NCBI GenBank assembly: GCA_947490975.1
Contig: CANLHV010000002.1
Coordinates: forward strand, 1-50,535
Length of the DNA stretch: 50,535 nt
From: Acidimicrobiaceae bacterium
GTDB lineage: Bacteria; Actinomycetota; Acidimicrobiia; Acidimicrobiales; Ilumatobacteraceae
Direction: 5' to 3'
A program made the translations under genes and the position numbers. This document shows, in pieces, positions 27,405 through 36,551 of this stretch. The notes beneath the pieces are model-generated. The model was not told where the DNA came from. It made no database searches and saw nothing but the letters and a program-made list of their open reading frames with translations. Each line of letters starts with the position of its first letter. Position 1 is the first letter of the stretch.

Positions 27405-27410
27405 TATATT
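27405..27410 (+). promoter_or_regulatory. Putative pyr operon promoter (-10)
   Basis: TATATT lies 68 bases upstream of the pyrR start. It would give a leader of roughly 60 nt containing the PyrR-binding hairpin. The -35 is weak. Confidence 0.4.
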
Positions 27411-27437
27411 GACGAGCGAAGTTTAAAAACCAGTTCA

Positions 27438-27471
27438 CCGTCAAATGAGTCCTGTGAGGCTCGAACGGAGG
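27438..27471 (+). promoter_or_regulatory. PyrR-binding RNA hairpin overlapping the pyrR ribosome binding site
   Basis: AGTCCTGTGAGGCT at 27448-27461 matches the consensus ARUCCNGNGAGGYU loop bound by PyrR. GAG (27447-27449) pairs with CTC (27460-27462) around it. A lower stem pairs CCGT (27438-27441) with ACGG (27465-27468), leaving a 5' bulge as in known PyrR sites. The Shine-Dalgarno GGAGG (27467-27471) overlaps the lower stem, and no terminator hairpin follows. Together this points to PyrR with UMP blocking translation initiation, the mode described for mycobacteria, rather than attenuation. Confidence 0.85.
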
Positions 27472-27478
27472 AGTAAAA

Positions 27479-28030
27479 GTGAATAAGTCTGCGAGTTCTA
27501 ACTCGTCGCGCGAGGCGATGACTGCGGCCGATGTGCGCCGTGCGATTGTTCGAATTGCCCATGAAATCGTCGAACGCAATCACGGTGTTGAAGGCTTGGC
27601 GATAGTCGGGTTGCAACGAGGTGGCACATGGTTGGCCGAAGAAATAGCTGCGCAGATCAACAACATCGAAAAAGAAGTCAAAGTGCCTGTCGGCGCTCTT
27701 GATGTCAGCCTGCACCGCGACGACATCGGACTGCGTCCAGTTTCGCTCGGCGCAATCAGCAACATTCCGTTTGATTTGTCTGGTGCGACTGTCGTTGTCG
27801 TCGATGATGTTTTGTATACAGGTCGCACGGTGAGAGCCGCGATGGAAGGGTTAAACAATTATGGGCGACCTCGGGCAGTGCAACTGGCGGTTCTAGTAGA
27901 CCGTGGACATCGCGAATTGCCGATTCGTCCAGACTTTGTCGGCAAAAATTTGCCCACACATCGGGGCGATGAAGTCTCGGCAACGCGTGACGGCGTGTTC
28001 GTAACGCCAAACCCAGAGGTCAAGTCATGA
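27479..28030 (+). CDS. pyrR: Bifunctional pyr operon regulator / uracil phosphoribosyltransferase PyrR
   Basis: PyrR binds its mRNA hairpin when UMP or UTP is high, and has weak uracil phosphoribosyltransferase activity. The 183-residue protein has a basic RNA-facing surface typical of the family, the LQRGGTWLAEEIA loop, DVSLHRDDIG, and the PRPP-binding motif VVVVDDVLYTGRTVRAAM. The start is GTG 27479, seven bases after a strong GGAGG that is part of the PyrR hairpin, implying autoregulation. The stop overlaps pyrB as ATGA. Confidence 0.97.
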   Translation: MNKSASSNSSREAMTAADVRRAIVRIAHEIVERNHGVEGLAIVGLQRGGTWLAEEIAAQINNIEKEVKVPVGALDVSLHRDDIGLRPVSLGAISNIPFDLSGATVVVVDDVLYTGRTVRAAMEGLNNYGRPRAVQLAVLVDRGHRELPIRPDFVGKNLPTHRGDEVSATRDGVFVTPNPEVKS

Positions 28031-28962
28031 AGCACCTGCGATCAATCGACGAACTAGGTCTCGAAGGGCTGACTGGTTTGTTGCAGTTGACAGATCACAT
28101 GGCTGAGATCAATCAGCGACCGGTACCAAAAGTGCCGGCACTTCGCGGGCGCACTGTGGCGAGTTTGTTTTTCGAAGATTCAACTCGCACTCGTTTAAGT
28201 TTTGAAACTGCCGCCAAGCGGCTTTCGGCCGACACCTTGACTTTCAATGTTTCAACTTCGAGTGTCAATAAAGGCGAATCGCTTCGCGATACCGTGGCGA
28301 CGATCACTGACATGGGTGTTGATGCCTTTGTGGTTCGGCACAAGTCGGTGGGTATTCCATGGCAGATAAGTCAGTGGACATCTGCATCAATAATCAATGC
28401 AGGTGATGGTGCACATCAGCATCCGACTCAGGCACTCGTCGACTGCTACACCATTCGCGAGGCAACGCATGCGCAGAACTTTTCTGGGATGAAAATTGCA
28501 ATAGTCGGAGACATCAAACACTCGCGAGTGGCGCGCAGCAACATTCAAGCCTTTACATTGCTCGGGGCAAACGTGGTGCTTGTTGCGCCGCCAACTTTGT
28601 TGCCACCCGATGTTTCGCATTGGCCTGTGACCGTCTCGCACAAACTAGATGAGATCATCGACAAAGTTGATGTGCTCTACATGTTGCGTTTGCAAAGTGA
28701 ACGCATGGCGCAAGGTCATGTACCCACTCTTCGTGAGTACAGCGAACAATACGGCTTGACACAAAAGAGAGTTCTCGCTCTTAAGTCTGACGCGATAGTC
28801 ATGCACCCTGGGCCAATGAATCGAGGTGTCGAGATGCAGATTGATCCATCTGACGTAAAGAACTCTTTGATTCATCGACAAGTGGCAAACGGTGTATCAG
28901 TGCGAATGGCAGTTCTATTTGAGTTGCTTGGCAGTGGTTCGAGCCTTGGAGGTCAAGCATGA
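28027..28962 (+). CDS. pyrB: Aspartate carbamoyltransferase catalytic subunit
   Basis: PyrB joins carbamoyl phosphate and aspartate. The 311-residue protein has the carbamoyl-phosphate loop FFEDSTRTRLSFETA, HQHPTQALVDCYTIRE, and the aspartate-domain MHPGPMNRGVEM. There is no pyrI regulatory subunit nearby, so control is probably through PyrR and substrate level. It is coupled to pyrR and pyrC by ATGA overlaps on both sides. Confidence 0.97.
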   Translation: MKHLRSIDELGLEGLTGLLQLTDHMAEINQRPVPKVPALRGRTVASLFFEDSTRTRLSFETAAKRLSADTLTFNVSTSSVNKGESLRDTVATITDMGVDAFVVRHKSVGIPWQISQWTSASIINAGDGAHQHPTQALVDCYTIREATHAQNFSGMKIAIVGDIKHSRVARSNIQAFTLLGANVVLVAPPTLLPPDVSHWPVTVSHKLDEIIDKVDVLYMLRLQSERMAQGHVPTLREYSEQYGLTQKRVLALKSDAIVMHPGPMNRGVEMQIDPSDVKNSLIHRQVANGVSVRMAVLFELLGSGSSLGGQA

Positions 28963-30239
28963 GTAAGTCAATCGTGATCAAGGGTGGCACAGTAATCAAT
29001 CGAAACTCGCAAGAAATTGTAGATGTGAAAATCGAAAACGATTTCGTTACTGAAGTAGGCAAAAATCTAAAAGGCGACATTCAACTTGATGCTTCAGGTT
29101 GTATTGTCAGCAGTGGATTTGTTGATTTGCACGCACATTTGCGTGAACCTGGCAAAGAAGAAGCCGAGACGATTGAAACAGGCAGTCGGGCCGGGGCATT
29201 GGGTGGGTACACGGCACTTGTTGCCATGCCGAATACTGATCCTCCTCAAGATTCGGTAGCCGTAATCGACTTTGTGCGCGAACAAGGAAAGCGCGCAGGT
29301 TTGGTCGATGTCGTACCTAGTGGTTGTATAACTCTTGGCCGTCAAGGTGAGTCGCTGGCACCGATGGCCGAATTAGCAAATGCAGGTGTAACGCTGTTCA
29401 CCGACGACGGCAACGGTGTGCAAGACGCTGCACTGATGCGCCGAGCTCTCGAGTATGCAAAAGGTCTTGGCATAACTCTTGCACAACATTGTGAAGTTGC
29501 TGAGCTGACCAAAGGCGCAGTGATGAACGAATGCAGTTGTTGCACCGACTTGGGACTGCCGGGTTGGCCGGCGATCGCCGAAGAATTGATGGTTTTTCGA
29601 GATATCGAATTAGTACGCATTACTGGTGCCTCGATGCACTTTCTTCATTTGTCAACGATGCGAAGCGTCGATTTAGTGAGAGCGGCCAAGCGAGATGGTC
29701 TTCCGATTACGGCAGAAGTAACGCCACACCATTTGTCGTTAACCCAAGAACTTCTGGCAAGTTATAACCCGGTGTTTAAAGTGAATCCGCCGTTGCGATC
29801 GATCGAAGATATTCAGGCGCTTAAAGCTGGTTTGTTAGATGGCACGATTGATGCAATTGCGACCGATCATGCGCCGCATCCTCGACGCGACAAAGAGATG
29901 TCGCTTGACCTGGCACCTCCCGGAATGTTGGGTCTCGAAACTGCTCTGGGTGTTGTTTTGGCCGAAGGCGGATGTGAAATTCGCGATGTAGTTGCATTGA
30001 TGAGTTGGAACCCAGCAAAAATTGCGCGAATCGACGCCGAGCACGGAAGAGATGTCGTTGCGGGGGTTAAAGCGAACCTTTGTGTGTTCGATCCTCAACT
30101 AACTTGGAGCGTTGACCCCGAACGACTAGCCAGCAAGAGCATTAATACGCCATATGTTGGTCGCACGCTTCGGGGTCGAGTGAGACACACAATTTTTAAA
30201 GGAACAACAACTGTGATTGATGGTCAAGCGCAACGATGA
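28959..30239 (+). CDS. pyrC: Dihydroorotase
   Basis: PyrC cyclises carbamoyl aspartate to dihydroorotate. The 426-residue protein is the type I (long) form. Metal ligands are visible in VDLHAHLREPGKEE (two His), the middle histidines in QHCE and FLHLS, and Asp in ATDHAPHPR. Asp in the TLFTDDGNG loop is also typical of type I enzymes. The C-terminal NTPYVGRTLRGRV is conserved. It overlaps pyrB and carA by ATGA. It lacks the small extra gene often found between pyrC and carA in mycobacteria. Confidence 0.97.
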   Translation: MSKSIVIKGGTVINRNSQEIVDVKIENDFVTEVGKNLKGDIQLDASGCIVSSGFVDLHAHLREPGKEEAETIETGSRAGALGGYTALVAMPNTDPPQDSVAVIDFVREQGKRAGLVDVVPSGCITLGRQGESLAPMAELANAGVTLFTDDGNGVQDAALMRRALEYAKGLGITLAQHCEVAELTKGAVMNECSCCTDLGLPGWPAIAEELMVFRDIELVRITGASMHFLHLSTMRSVDLVRAAKRDGLPITAEVTPHHLSLTQELLASYNPVFKVNPPLRSIEDIQALKAGLLDGTIDAIATDHAPHPRRDKEMSLDLAPPGMLGLETALGVVLAEGGCEIRDVVALMSWNPAKIARIDAEHGRDVVAGVKANLCVFDPQLTWSVDPERLASKSINTPYVGRTLRGRVRHTIFKGTTTVIDGQAQR

Positions 30240-31336
30240 CACGAAATATTCGACCTGCGTTGCTTGTGCTTCAAGACGGCTCTGTCTTTGAAGGAGAAGC
30301 GATTGGTGCCAATAGTTCAGAAATCTCAGCGCCTGTTATCGCTCGTGGTGAAGTTGTCTTTCACACGGGGCTGTCTGGCTACCAAGAAATTTTGACTGAT
30401 CCCTCATATGCGGGGCAGATCATCACATTTACAACACCACATATAGGCAACTACGGCACGAGTGCGGCTGATAACGAGTCTTCAAAAATTTTCGCACGCG
30501 GAGTGATTGTTCGTGAACTTGCTCGACGACGCAGCAACTGGCGCAGTGATGATTCTCTCGACTCGTTTCTTAAACATCACGAGATTTCGGGGATTGCGGG
30601 CATCGATACGCGAAGATTAACTCGCGTGTTACGTGATTCTGGTGCAATGCCCGGTGCGTTCGGCACCGCGAGCGAGTCTGATTTGCGACAGGCGGCAGCC
30701 AAAGAAAAGGGCACAGCCGGCCGCAACCTTATTGCGCAAGTGACCACGACAAAAAGTTATGTTCATGGTGCGGGTAAATTCAAAGTCGTTGCCTTCGATT
30801 TTGGAATCAAAACAACAATCCTGAATTGTTTGGCAGAGTTCGCCACAGTACACGTAGTACCAGCGTCAACTTCGGCCGCCGAAGTTATGGCGCTGTCTCC
30901 AGATGGAGTCTTTCTTTCGAATGGTCCTGGTGATCCTGAAATGGTGCACGGTGCTCCGGCAACAATTCGCGAATTATTCGGCACGGGTGTGCCGGTGTTT
31001 GGCATTTGCCTTGGGCATCAGTTGATGGCTCTTGCGCTCGGTGGAAAGACATTCAAATTGCCGTTCGGACATCACGGCGCAAATCACCCTGTGCGCAATC
31101 TCGCTACGAATACGGTCGAGATCACCAGTCAGAACCACAATTTTTGTGTTGACGCAGATTCTCTGGCGACAAAAGCCGAAGTTACCCACGTCAACCTAAA
31201 CGACAACACCAATGAGGGCATGCGAGTGCTCGGCGCCAATGCGTTCAGTGTGCAATATCATCCTGAAGCAGGCCCAGGACCGCACGACAGTAGATATTTG
31301 TTTGGTGAGTTTGTTTCGCGGATGGAAGCCAAGTAG
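30236..31336 (+). CDS. carA: Carbamoyl-phosphate synthase small subunit (glutamine amidotransferase)
   Basis: CarA releases ammonia from glutamine for CarB. The 366-residue protein has the N-terminal CPSase domain with GLSGYQEILTDPSYAGQII and a class I glutaminase domain. The nucleophilic Cys is in VFGICLGHQLMAL and the His and Glu are in VQYHPEAGPGPHD; GHHGANHPV is also diagnostic. The ATG at 30236 overlaps the pyrC stop. The carB GTG starts on the last base of the carA stop (TAGTG). Confidence 0.97.
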   Translation: MTRNIRPALLVLQDGSVFEGEAIGANSSEISAPVIARGEVVFHTGLSGYQEILTDPSYAGQIITFTTPHIGNYGTSAADNESSKIFARGVIVRELARRRSNWRSDDSLDSFLKHHEISGIAGIDTRRLTRVLRDSGAMPGAFGTASESDLRQAAAKEKGTAGRNLIAQVTTTKSYVHGAGKFKVVAFDFGIKTTILNCLAEFATVHVVPASTSAAEVMALSPDGVFLSNGPGDPEMVHGAPATIRELFGTGVPVFGICLGHQLMALALGGKTFKLPFGHHGANHPVRNLATNTVEITSQNHNFCVDADSLATKAEVTHVNLNDNTNEGMRVLGANAFSVQYHPEAGPGPHDSRYLFGEFVSRMEAK

Positions 31337-34300
31337 TGCCAAGACGTAACGACATAAAGTCGATTCTTGTTTTGGGGTCAGGGCCAATTGTCATTGGCCA
31401 GGCTTGCGAGTTCGACTATTCGGGCACGCAAGCATGCCGAGTATTGCGCAGCGAGGGATATCGCGTGATTCTGGCGAATTCAAATCCTGCGACGATCATG
31501 ACTGATCCTGACTTTGCCGATCGCACTTACATCGAGCCCCTTACTCCTGATTTCATCGAAAAAATCATTGAGCGCGAAAAACCCGATGCAGTGTTGCCAA
31601 CCCTCGGAGGACAAACTGCATTGAATTTAGCAATGGAGCTCTTTGCGCGCGGCAAGGTTGGCGTGCCTGGCACGCCCGAACTAATTGGTGCAAATGCAGA
31701 GGCGATTTCTACCGCCGAAGATCGCGGAAAATTCAAAGAAGCGATGATCGAGATTGGTCTCAGTGTGCCGCGATCAGGTATTGCGCATACGTTGCCAGAA
31801 GCACAGAAGATTCTCAAAGAAATCGGGTTGCCAGTGATCATTCGCCCTGCCTACATTTTGGGAGGTCGCGGCACAGGTATTGCCCACACGCCAGAAGAGT
31901 TCAAATTGGTTGTCACCAATGGCTTGGCGGCTAGTCCGATTTCAGAAGTTCTGATCGAAACTTCAATTGTCGGCTGGAAAGAATACGAACTCGAAGTAAT
32001 GCGCGACCGCAATGACAATTGCGTGATTATCTGCTCGATTGAAAACGTCGATGCAATGGGTGTGCATACCGGTGATTCGATAACTGTTGCACCAGCAATG
32101 ACACTTTCAGATGTCGAATATCAAAAGATGCGCGATGCTGCGTTTGCGTGTATCCGCCGAGTTGGTGTCGAGACCGGTGGTTCAAACGTACAATTCGCGG
32201 TCAATCCGACTACGGGTGAGCAGGTTGTCATAGAAATGAATCCACGTGTTTCGCGCAGTTCGGCGCTGGCTTCAAAAGCGACGGGTTTTCCGATTGCAAA
32301 GATCGCCGCAAAACTCGCTGTCGGCTACACATTGGATGAGATTTCAAACGACATCACCAAAAAGACTCCGGCGAGTTTTGAGCCGACGATCGACTATGTA
32401 GTAGTCAAGATTCCGCGTTGGGCCTTCGAGAAGTTTCCTGGCACTTCTGGTGTGCTGGGCACTCAAATGCAAAGTGTTGGCGAGGCGATGGCGATTGGTC
32501 GAACATTCACCGAGAGTCTGCAAAAGGCGTTGCGCTCACTTGAGATTGGGCGATTCGGTCTGAACTGTGACCCAGGCGAAGAAAATTACTTGACGCTTAG
32601 CGATGAAGAATTGTTGAGGCAAATTTCGATACCAACACCTGAAAGAATTTTTCAGATTGGTGAGTGTCTTCGCAGAAAAATAACAATTGAGATCGTTGCA
32701 GAGCATTGCCAATACGATCCGTGGTTTCTCGACCAAATGCTTACGATCGTTGAAGAGCGAGAGTTTTTGGCCGAGCACGAGATGTCATCTCTGACAAAAC
32801 TTGAGTGGTTGCGCGCCAAGCGAATGGGGTTTGCCGATGCGCAGTTGGCTTGGCTATGGAAAACGACCGAAGCAGATGTTCGGGCTAGTCGGCTGGCATT
32901 GGGGGTTCGACCAACGTATAAAGCGGTTGATACTTGTAGCGCCGAATTCTCGGCACAGACGCCATATCACTATTCGACATACGAAGATGAGTCTGAGATT
33001 CATGCTTCGACAAAAGAGTCGGTGATCATTTTAGGTAGTGGCCCTAATCGCATAGGTCAGGGCATTGAGTTTGATTATTGCTGTGTGCACGCGAGTTTTG
33101 CATTGCGCGACGCAGGTTTCGAAACAATCATGCTCAACTGCAATCCTGAGACAGTTTCAACTGACTACGACACGTCAGACAAACTGTATTTCGAGCCGCT
33201 CACACTTGAAGACGTATTAAACGTGATTGAGGCTGAAACAGTTTCTTCTGGCGTGAAGCCAAAGGTGATTGTTGGGTTGGGCGGCCAGACTCCGCTGAAA
33301 CTTGCTGCGCGAATTCCTGCTGAATTGATTGCCGGAACGAACAGCAACAGCATTGACATCGCCGAAGACCGCGAAAAGTGGAGTGCATTGTGTGAGGCAA
33401 ACGCGATTGCTCAGCCCCCGGGTGGCACCGCGCGAAATGTAGATCAGGCAGTCGAGATCGCCGAGAAGATCGGCTACCCGGTTTTGGTTCGGCCAAGTTA
33501 CGTGTTGGGTGGGCGGGCGATGCAGATCGTTCATGATGAGACACAACTTAAAAAGGCGATGCAAGAGATGGACCAAGCAGGTTCGCTTGGACGCGAAGGT
33601 GGGTTATCAGCCGAGCGTCCTGTTTTGGTTGATCGGTTTTTAGAAGATGCAATCGAAGTAGACGTCGATGCGATTCGAGATGCCTCTGCAGAGATTCTGA
33701 TCGGTGGGGTAATGGAACACGTCGAACAGGCCGGTGTGCATTCGGGCGACTCGGCATGCACGATTCCGCCCGTGACGCTGTCACCAAAAATTATCGAAGA
33801 AATAGAAACCACGGTTAAAAAGATTGCCAATTCGTTGAATGTCATTGGTCTAATCAACGTGCAGTTTGCTGTCGCGGGGTCAACTGTCTATGTAATTGAA
33901 GCCAATCCGCGAGCAAGTCGAACTGTTCCGTTCGTTGCTAAAGCAACTGGCGTGCAGTTGGTCAAGGTTGCAAGTCGAGTAATGCTTGGTGCAACGCTTG
34001 CGCAACTGCGACAAGAAGGTCTATTGCCCGAGCGAGTTTCTGGTGGCCATGTTTCTGTCAAAGAAGCAGTGCTGCCGTTTAATCGGTTCGCCGAAGTCGA
34101 CACCGCACTTGGCCCTGAAATGCGTTCGACAGGCGAAGTAATGGGAATTGATGATTCATTCGCTCGTGCTTTTGCAAAAGCACAATTTGCGGCAGGTACG
34201 ACCCTTCCCGAGAGCGGCCTTGTCTTCGTTTCACTTAACGATCGAGACAAAAGTGGCGGCGTAGAAGTTGTTAAAGGTTTAAGTTCTCTGGGCCTTCAGA

Positions 34301-34632
34301 TTGCAGCGACTTCGGGAACTGCAAAATATCTGACAGAAAACGGGTGTGTTGTGACTCGAGTTGTTAGCAAGTTTTCTGAGCGAAAAACCCCAGACAAAAA
34401 CTTTGATGATGCGGTGAAACTAATCGAAGCCGGTGAGATTGTGCTTGTGATCAATACTCCACACGGTTATGGCACTCGCAGTGACGGTGAGGCAATTCGC
34501 AAATCGGCAAACAACTGTCGCGTTTCTGTGGTGACAACACTTAGTGCGGCTCAAGCAGCAGTGCAAGGGATGATCGAGCAACGCAATCGACCATTTACGG
34601 TCAAGTCACTTCAAGAATTTCACGCTAGATAA
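31336..34632 (+). CDS. carB: Carbamoyl-phosphate synthase large subunit
   Basis: CarB makes carbamoyl phosphate for both pyrimidines and arginine. The 1098-residue protein is a complete duplicated ATP-grasp enzyme. The first half begins LGSGPIVIGQACEFDYSG and the second ILGSGPNRIGQGIEFDYCC. Each half has an ATP-grasp region (RPAYILGGRGTGI and RPSYVLGGRAMQIV). The C-terminal MGS-like allosteric domain (about 950-1090) includes IAATSGTAKYL. Because arg genes lie at the other end of the window, this single synthase probably serves both pathways. Confidence 0.98.
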   Translation: MPRRNDIKSILVLGSGPIVIGQACEFDYSGTQACRVLRSEGYRVILANSNPATIMTDPDFADRTYIEPLTPDFIEKIIEREKPDAVLPTLGGQTALNLAMELFARGKVGVPGTPELIGANAEAISTAEDRGKFKEAMIEIGLSVPRSGIAHTLPEAQKILKEIGLPVIIRPAYILGGRGTGIAHTPEEFKLVVTNGLAASPISEVLIETSIVGWKEYELEVMRDRNDNCVIICSIENVDAMGVHTGDSITVAPAMTLSDVEYQKMRDAAFACIRRVGVETGGSNVQFAVNPTTGEQVVIEMNPRVSRSSALASKATGFPIAKIAAKLAVGYTLDEISNDITKKTPASFEPTIDYVVVKIPRWAFEKFPGTSGVLGTQMQSVGEAMAIGRTFTESLQKALRSLEIGRFGLNCDPGEENYLTLSDEELLRQISIPTPERIFQIGECLRRKITIEIVAEHCQYDPWFLDQMLTIVEEREFLAEHEMSSLTKLEWLRAKRMGFADAQLAWLWKTTEADVRASRLALGVRPTYKAVDTCSAEFSAQTPYHYSTYEDESEIHASTKESVIILGSGPNRIGQGIEFDYCCVHASFALRDAGFETIMLNCNPETVSTDYDTSDKLYFEPLTLEDVLNVIEAETVSSGVKPKVIVGLGGQTPLKLAARIPAELIAGTNSNSIDIAEDREKWSALCEANAIAQPPGGTARNVDQAVEIAEKIGYPVLVRPSYVLGGRAMQIVHDETQLKKAMQEMDQAGSLGREGGLSAERPVLVDRFLEDAIEVDVDAIRDASAEILIGGVMEHVEQAGVHSGDSACTIPPVTLSPKIIEEIETTVKKIANSLNVIGLINVQFAVAGSTVYVIEANPRASRTVPFVAKATGVQLVKVASRVMLGATLAQLRQEGLLPERVSGGHVSVKEAVLPFNRFAEVDTALGPEMRSTGEVMGIDDSFARAFAKAQFAAGTTLPESGLVFVSLNDRDKSGGVEVVKGLSSLGLQIAATSGTAKYLTENGCVVTRVVSKFSERKTPDKNFDDAVKLIEAGEIVLVINTPHGYGTRSDGEAIRKSANNCRVSVVTTLSAAQAAVQGMIEQRNRPFTVKSLQEFHAR

Positions 34633-35570
34633 TGCAGCGCAAAGCAATTTCGATTGGTTCAGTCGAACTTGCTGAGCCGATTTTAACCGCTTCTGGCACG
34701 GCTGGTTACGGCGCCGAATTTGATTCGTACTTTCCATTAAAAAAAATTGGTGCTGTTGTCACAAAATCGGTAGCGCACTTTGCGTGGCCTGGCAACCCGG
34801 CGCCTCGATTGCACCCGACACCTTCGGGAATGCTCAATGCAGTTGGGCTGCAAGGTAGCGGAGTTGAAAGTTTTATCGAACGAGATTTACCGTTGTTGCA
34901 AAACTCTGGGGCAAAAATAGTAGTCAGCATTTGGGGTCACAGCATCGATGATTATTCTCAGGCTGCCAAGATGCTGGCCGGTGTGCGTGAACATATTGCC
35001 GCAATCGAAATTAATCTTTCTTGTCCTAACTTGAGCGGAAATCACGCAATGTTCAGCCACGACGCAATGCTGAGCGGTCAAGTTGTCGAGTCATGTCTAA
35101 TTGCCGATTTACCGTTGTGGGCGAAGTTAAGCCCCAACACTTCGTTATTGGTAGATGTTGCACGTGCTGTTCATTCGGCTGGTGCGCAAGCGGTGACGCT
35201 GGTCAATACTGCTATCGGCATGGCGATTGACACTGACACCGGGTTGCCGATACTCGGAAATGTGCGTGGAGGTTTATCAGGGTCCGCACTGCATCCGATT
35301 GCCGTGCGTTGTATATATGAGGTAAGAGCGGCGTTACCTCAGATCAAGATTTTGGGTGCTGGTGGTGTCGTGTCTGGTCAAACAGCAGCCGAATTAATGC
35401 TTGCAGGGGCTGATGCAGTGCAGGTGGGTACGGCGACCTTTGCTGATCCGAGGGCACCAATCAAAATATTGCGCCAACTACACAAGTGGGCGAATTCGCA
35501 CTCGATCTCTGATTGGTCGCAGGTGACATCGGCGTCGCATCGTGGCGGTCTAAAAAATCGCACCAAGTAA
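34632..35570 (+). CDS. pyrD: Dihydroorotate dehydrogenase, class 1
   Basis: PyrD oxidises dihydroorotate to orotate with FMN. The 312-residue protein is cytosolic class 1: it lacks the N-terminal membrane extension of class 2 and has the catalytic Cys in EINLSCPNLSGNH. The FMN-binding GAGGVVSGQTAAELM and DAVQVGTATF are present. Class 1B enzymes need the iron-sulfur subunit PyrK, but no pyrK is found in the window, so subclass and electron acceptor are unsettled. It occupies the place where many actinobacteria have pyrF between carB and mihF. The carB stop overlaps its ATG (TAATG). Confidence 0.93.
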   Translation: MQRKAISIGSVELAEPILTASGTAGYGAEFDSYFPLKKIGAVVTKSVAHFAWPGNPAPRLHPTPSGMLNAVGLQGSGVESFIERDLPLLQNSGAKIVVSIWGHSIDDYSQAAKMLAGVREHIAAIEINLSCPNLSGNHAMFSHDAMLSGQVVESCLIADLPLWAKLSPNTSLLVDVARAVHSAGAQAVTLVNTAIGMAIDTDTGLPILGNVRGGLSGSALHPIAVRCIYEVRAALPQIKILGAGGVVSGQTAAELMLAGADAVQVGTATFADPRAPIKILRQLHKWANSHSISDWSQVTSASHRGGLKNRTK

Positions 35571-35591
35571 GACGGTTTGAGACCTTAGAAC

Positions 35592-35597
35592 TAGAAT
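35592..35597 (+). promoter_or_regulatory. Putative leaderless mihF promoter (-10)
   Basis: TAGAAT ends six bases before the mihF ATG at 35604. No strong -35 is visible. Confidence 0.45.
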
Positions 35598-35603
35598 GGA
35601 TTA

Positions 35604-35912
35604 ATGGCAACGTCGCCTGCTGATATCAACACTCGCGAGATTGCGATATCTGCTGTGCTTGAACTGCGTGTTGCAATGAACAAAGTTCTTGAGCAAATTG
35701 CGAGTGGTGAGCGATCTTTGACTTTGGTGATGCAGCCAAGTGACGAATTGCCGTTGAATGAACTTTATGTTGTCAAAGTTCTCGAGTCGTTTTCGCACAT
35801 TGGCAAAATTCGCGCCCGGCAAGTACTAGATGCATTACAGATTTCACACAAGCACAAAATTGGTATTCTCAACCAAGATCAGCGAACGTTGATCAGTGAG
35901 GCACTTAAGTGA
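35604..35912 (+). CDS. mihF: Integration host factor, actinobacterial type (mIHF)
   Basis: mIHF is an actinobacterial nucleoid-associated protein that binds and bends DNA; it is unrelated to enterobacterial IHF. The 102-residue protein shows the family layout: an N-terminal helix (LELRVAMNKVLEQIASGE), then VVKVLESFSHIGKIRARQVLDALQIS, where the usual PGVGKVRA reads SHIGKIRA, and an ILNQDQR tail. Its position directly before gmk, with a GTGA overlap, is the standard actinobacterial context and supports the call. Confidence 0.92.
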   Translation: MATSPADINTREIAISAVLELRVAMNKVLEQIASGERSLTLVMQPSDELPLNELYVVKVLESFSHIGKIRARQVLDALQISHKHKIGILNQDQRTLISEALK

Positions 35913-36478
35913 GCGTCAATCGTGCTGGCCTAGTGATTGTTGTTTCTGGACCTGGTGGTGTTGGCAAGAGCACAATTGTCGAAAAACTAGTTCAGCGCGA
36001 CGAACAACTTTGGCTAAGTCGTTCTTGGACGACACGCGAGCAGCGACCGGGCGAAGCATTTGATGCATACAAATTTGTTACGAAGCAAGAATTCGAAGAC
36101 AATATCGCCGCCAACGGTTTTCTTGAATGGACCGATTTTCTCGGCAATCTTTACGGCACCCCGACACCCAATCCGCCTGTAGGCAAAGATACGGTTCTCG
36201 AAATTGAAGTTGACGGTGCGCAACAGGTCAAGCGTCTAAACGAATCCGCGCTTCTTTTGTTTGTCTTGCCACCGTCAAGGCAAGAACAAAAAGCGCGGCT
36301 CAGAGGTCGGGGCGATGCAGATCAAAAAGTAGAGAAGCGTTTGCGTAAAGCCGAAGAAGAAGAGCCGGTCGGCAAAGCCATTGCTGATTACGTGATTATT
36401 AACGATGACCTCGAATCAACGCTCGAAGAAATGAGTCGGATTATCGCCTACGAGCGTAAACAGCGCACGCCCAGTTAG
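35909..36478 (+). CDS. gmk: Guanylate kinase
   Basis: Gmk phosphorylates GMP to GDP. The 189-residue protein has the P-loop GPGGVGKS at residues 14-21, the GMP-binding SRSWTTREQRPGE, GFLEWTDFLGNLYGTP and EIEVDGAQQV, followed by the lid and ADYVIINDDLE. GTG 35909 overlaps the mihF stop as GTGA. rpoZ follows after 73 bases that include a putative promoter, so gmk ends one unit. Confidence 0.96.
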   Translation: MSVNRAGLVIVVSGPGGVGKSTIVEKLVQRDEQLWLSRSWTTREQRPGEAFDAYKFVTKQEFEDNIAANGFLEWTDFLGNLYGTPTPNPPVGKDTVLEIEVDGAQQVKRLNESALLLFVLPPSRQEQKARLRGRGDADQKVEKRLRKAEEEEPVGKAIADYVIINDDLESTLEEMSRIIAYERKQRTPS

Positions 36479-36487
36479 ATATAGGGC

Positions 36488-36551
36488 TATACTCAATACC
36501 CGCAAGCCGAGCCAATTGAGATCGCCTTGTGTTGAGCGCCAGGAGGCAAAA
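36488..36551 (+). promoter_or_regulatory. Putative rpoZ promoter (-10) with leader and strong RBS
   Basis: TATACT at 36488-36493 is a good -10, though no -35 is evident. AGGAGG at 36541-36546 lies five bases before the rpoZ GTG at 36552. Unlike most units here, this one appears to have a leader with a strong SD. Confidence 0.4.
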
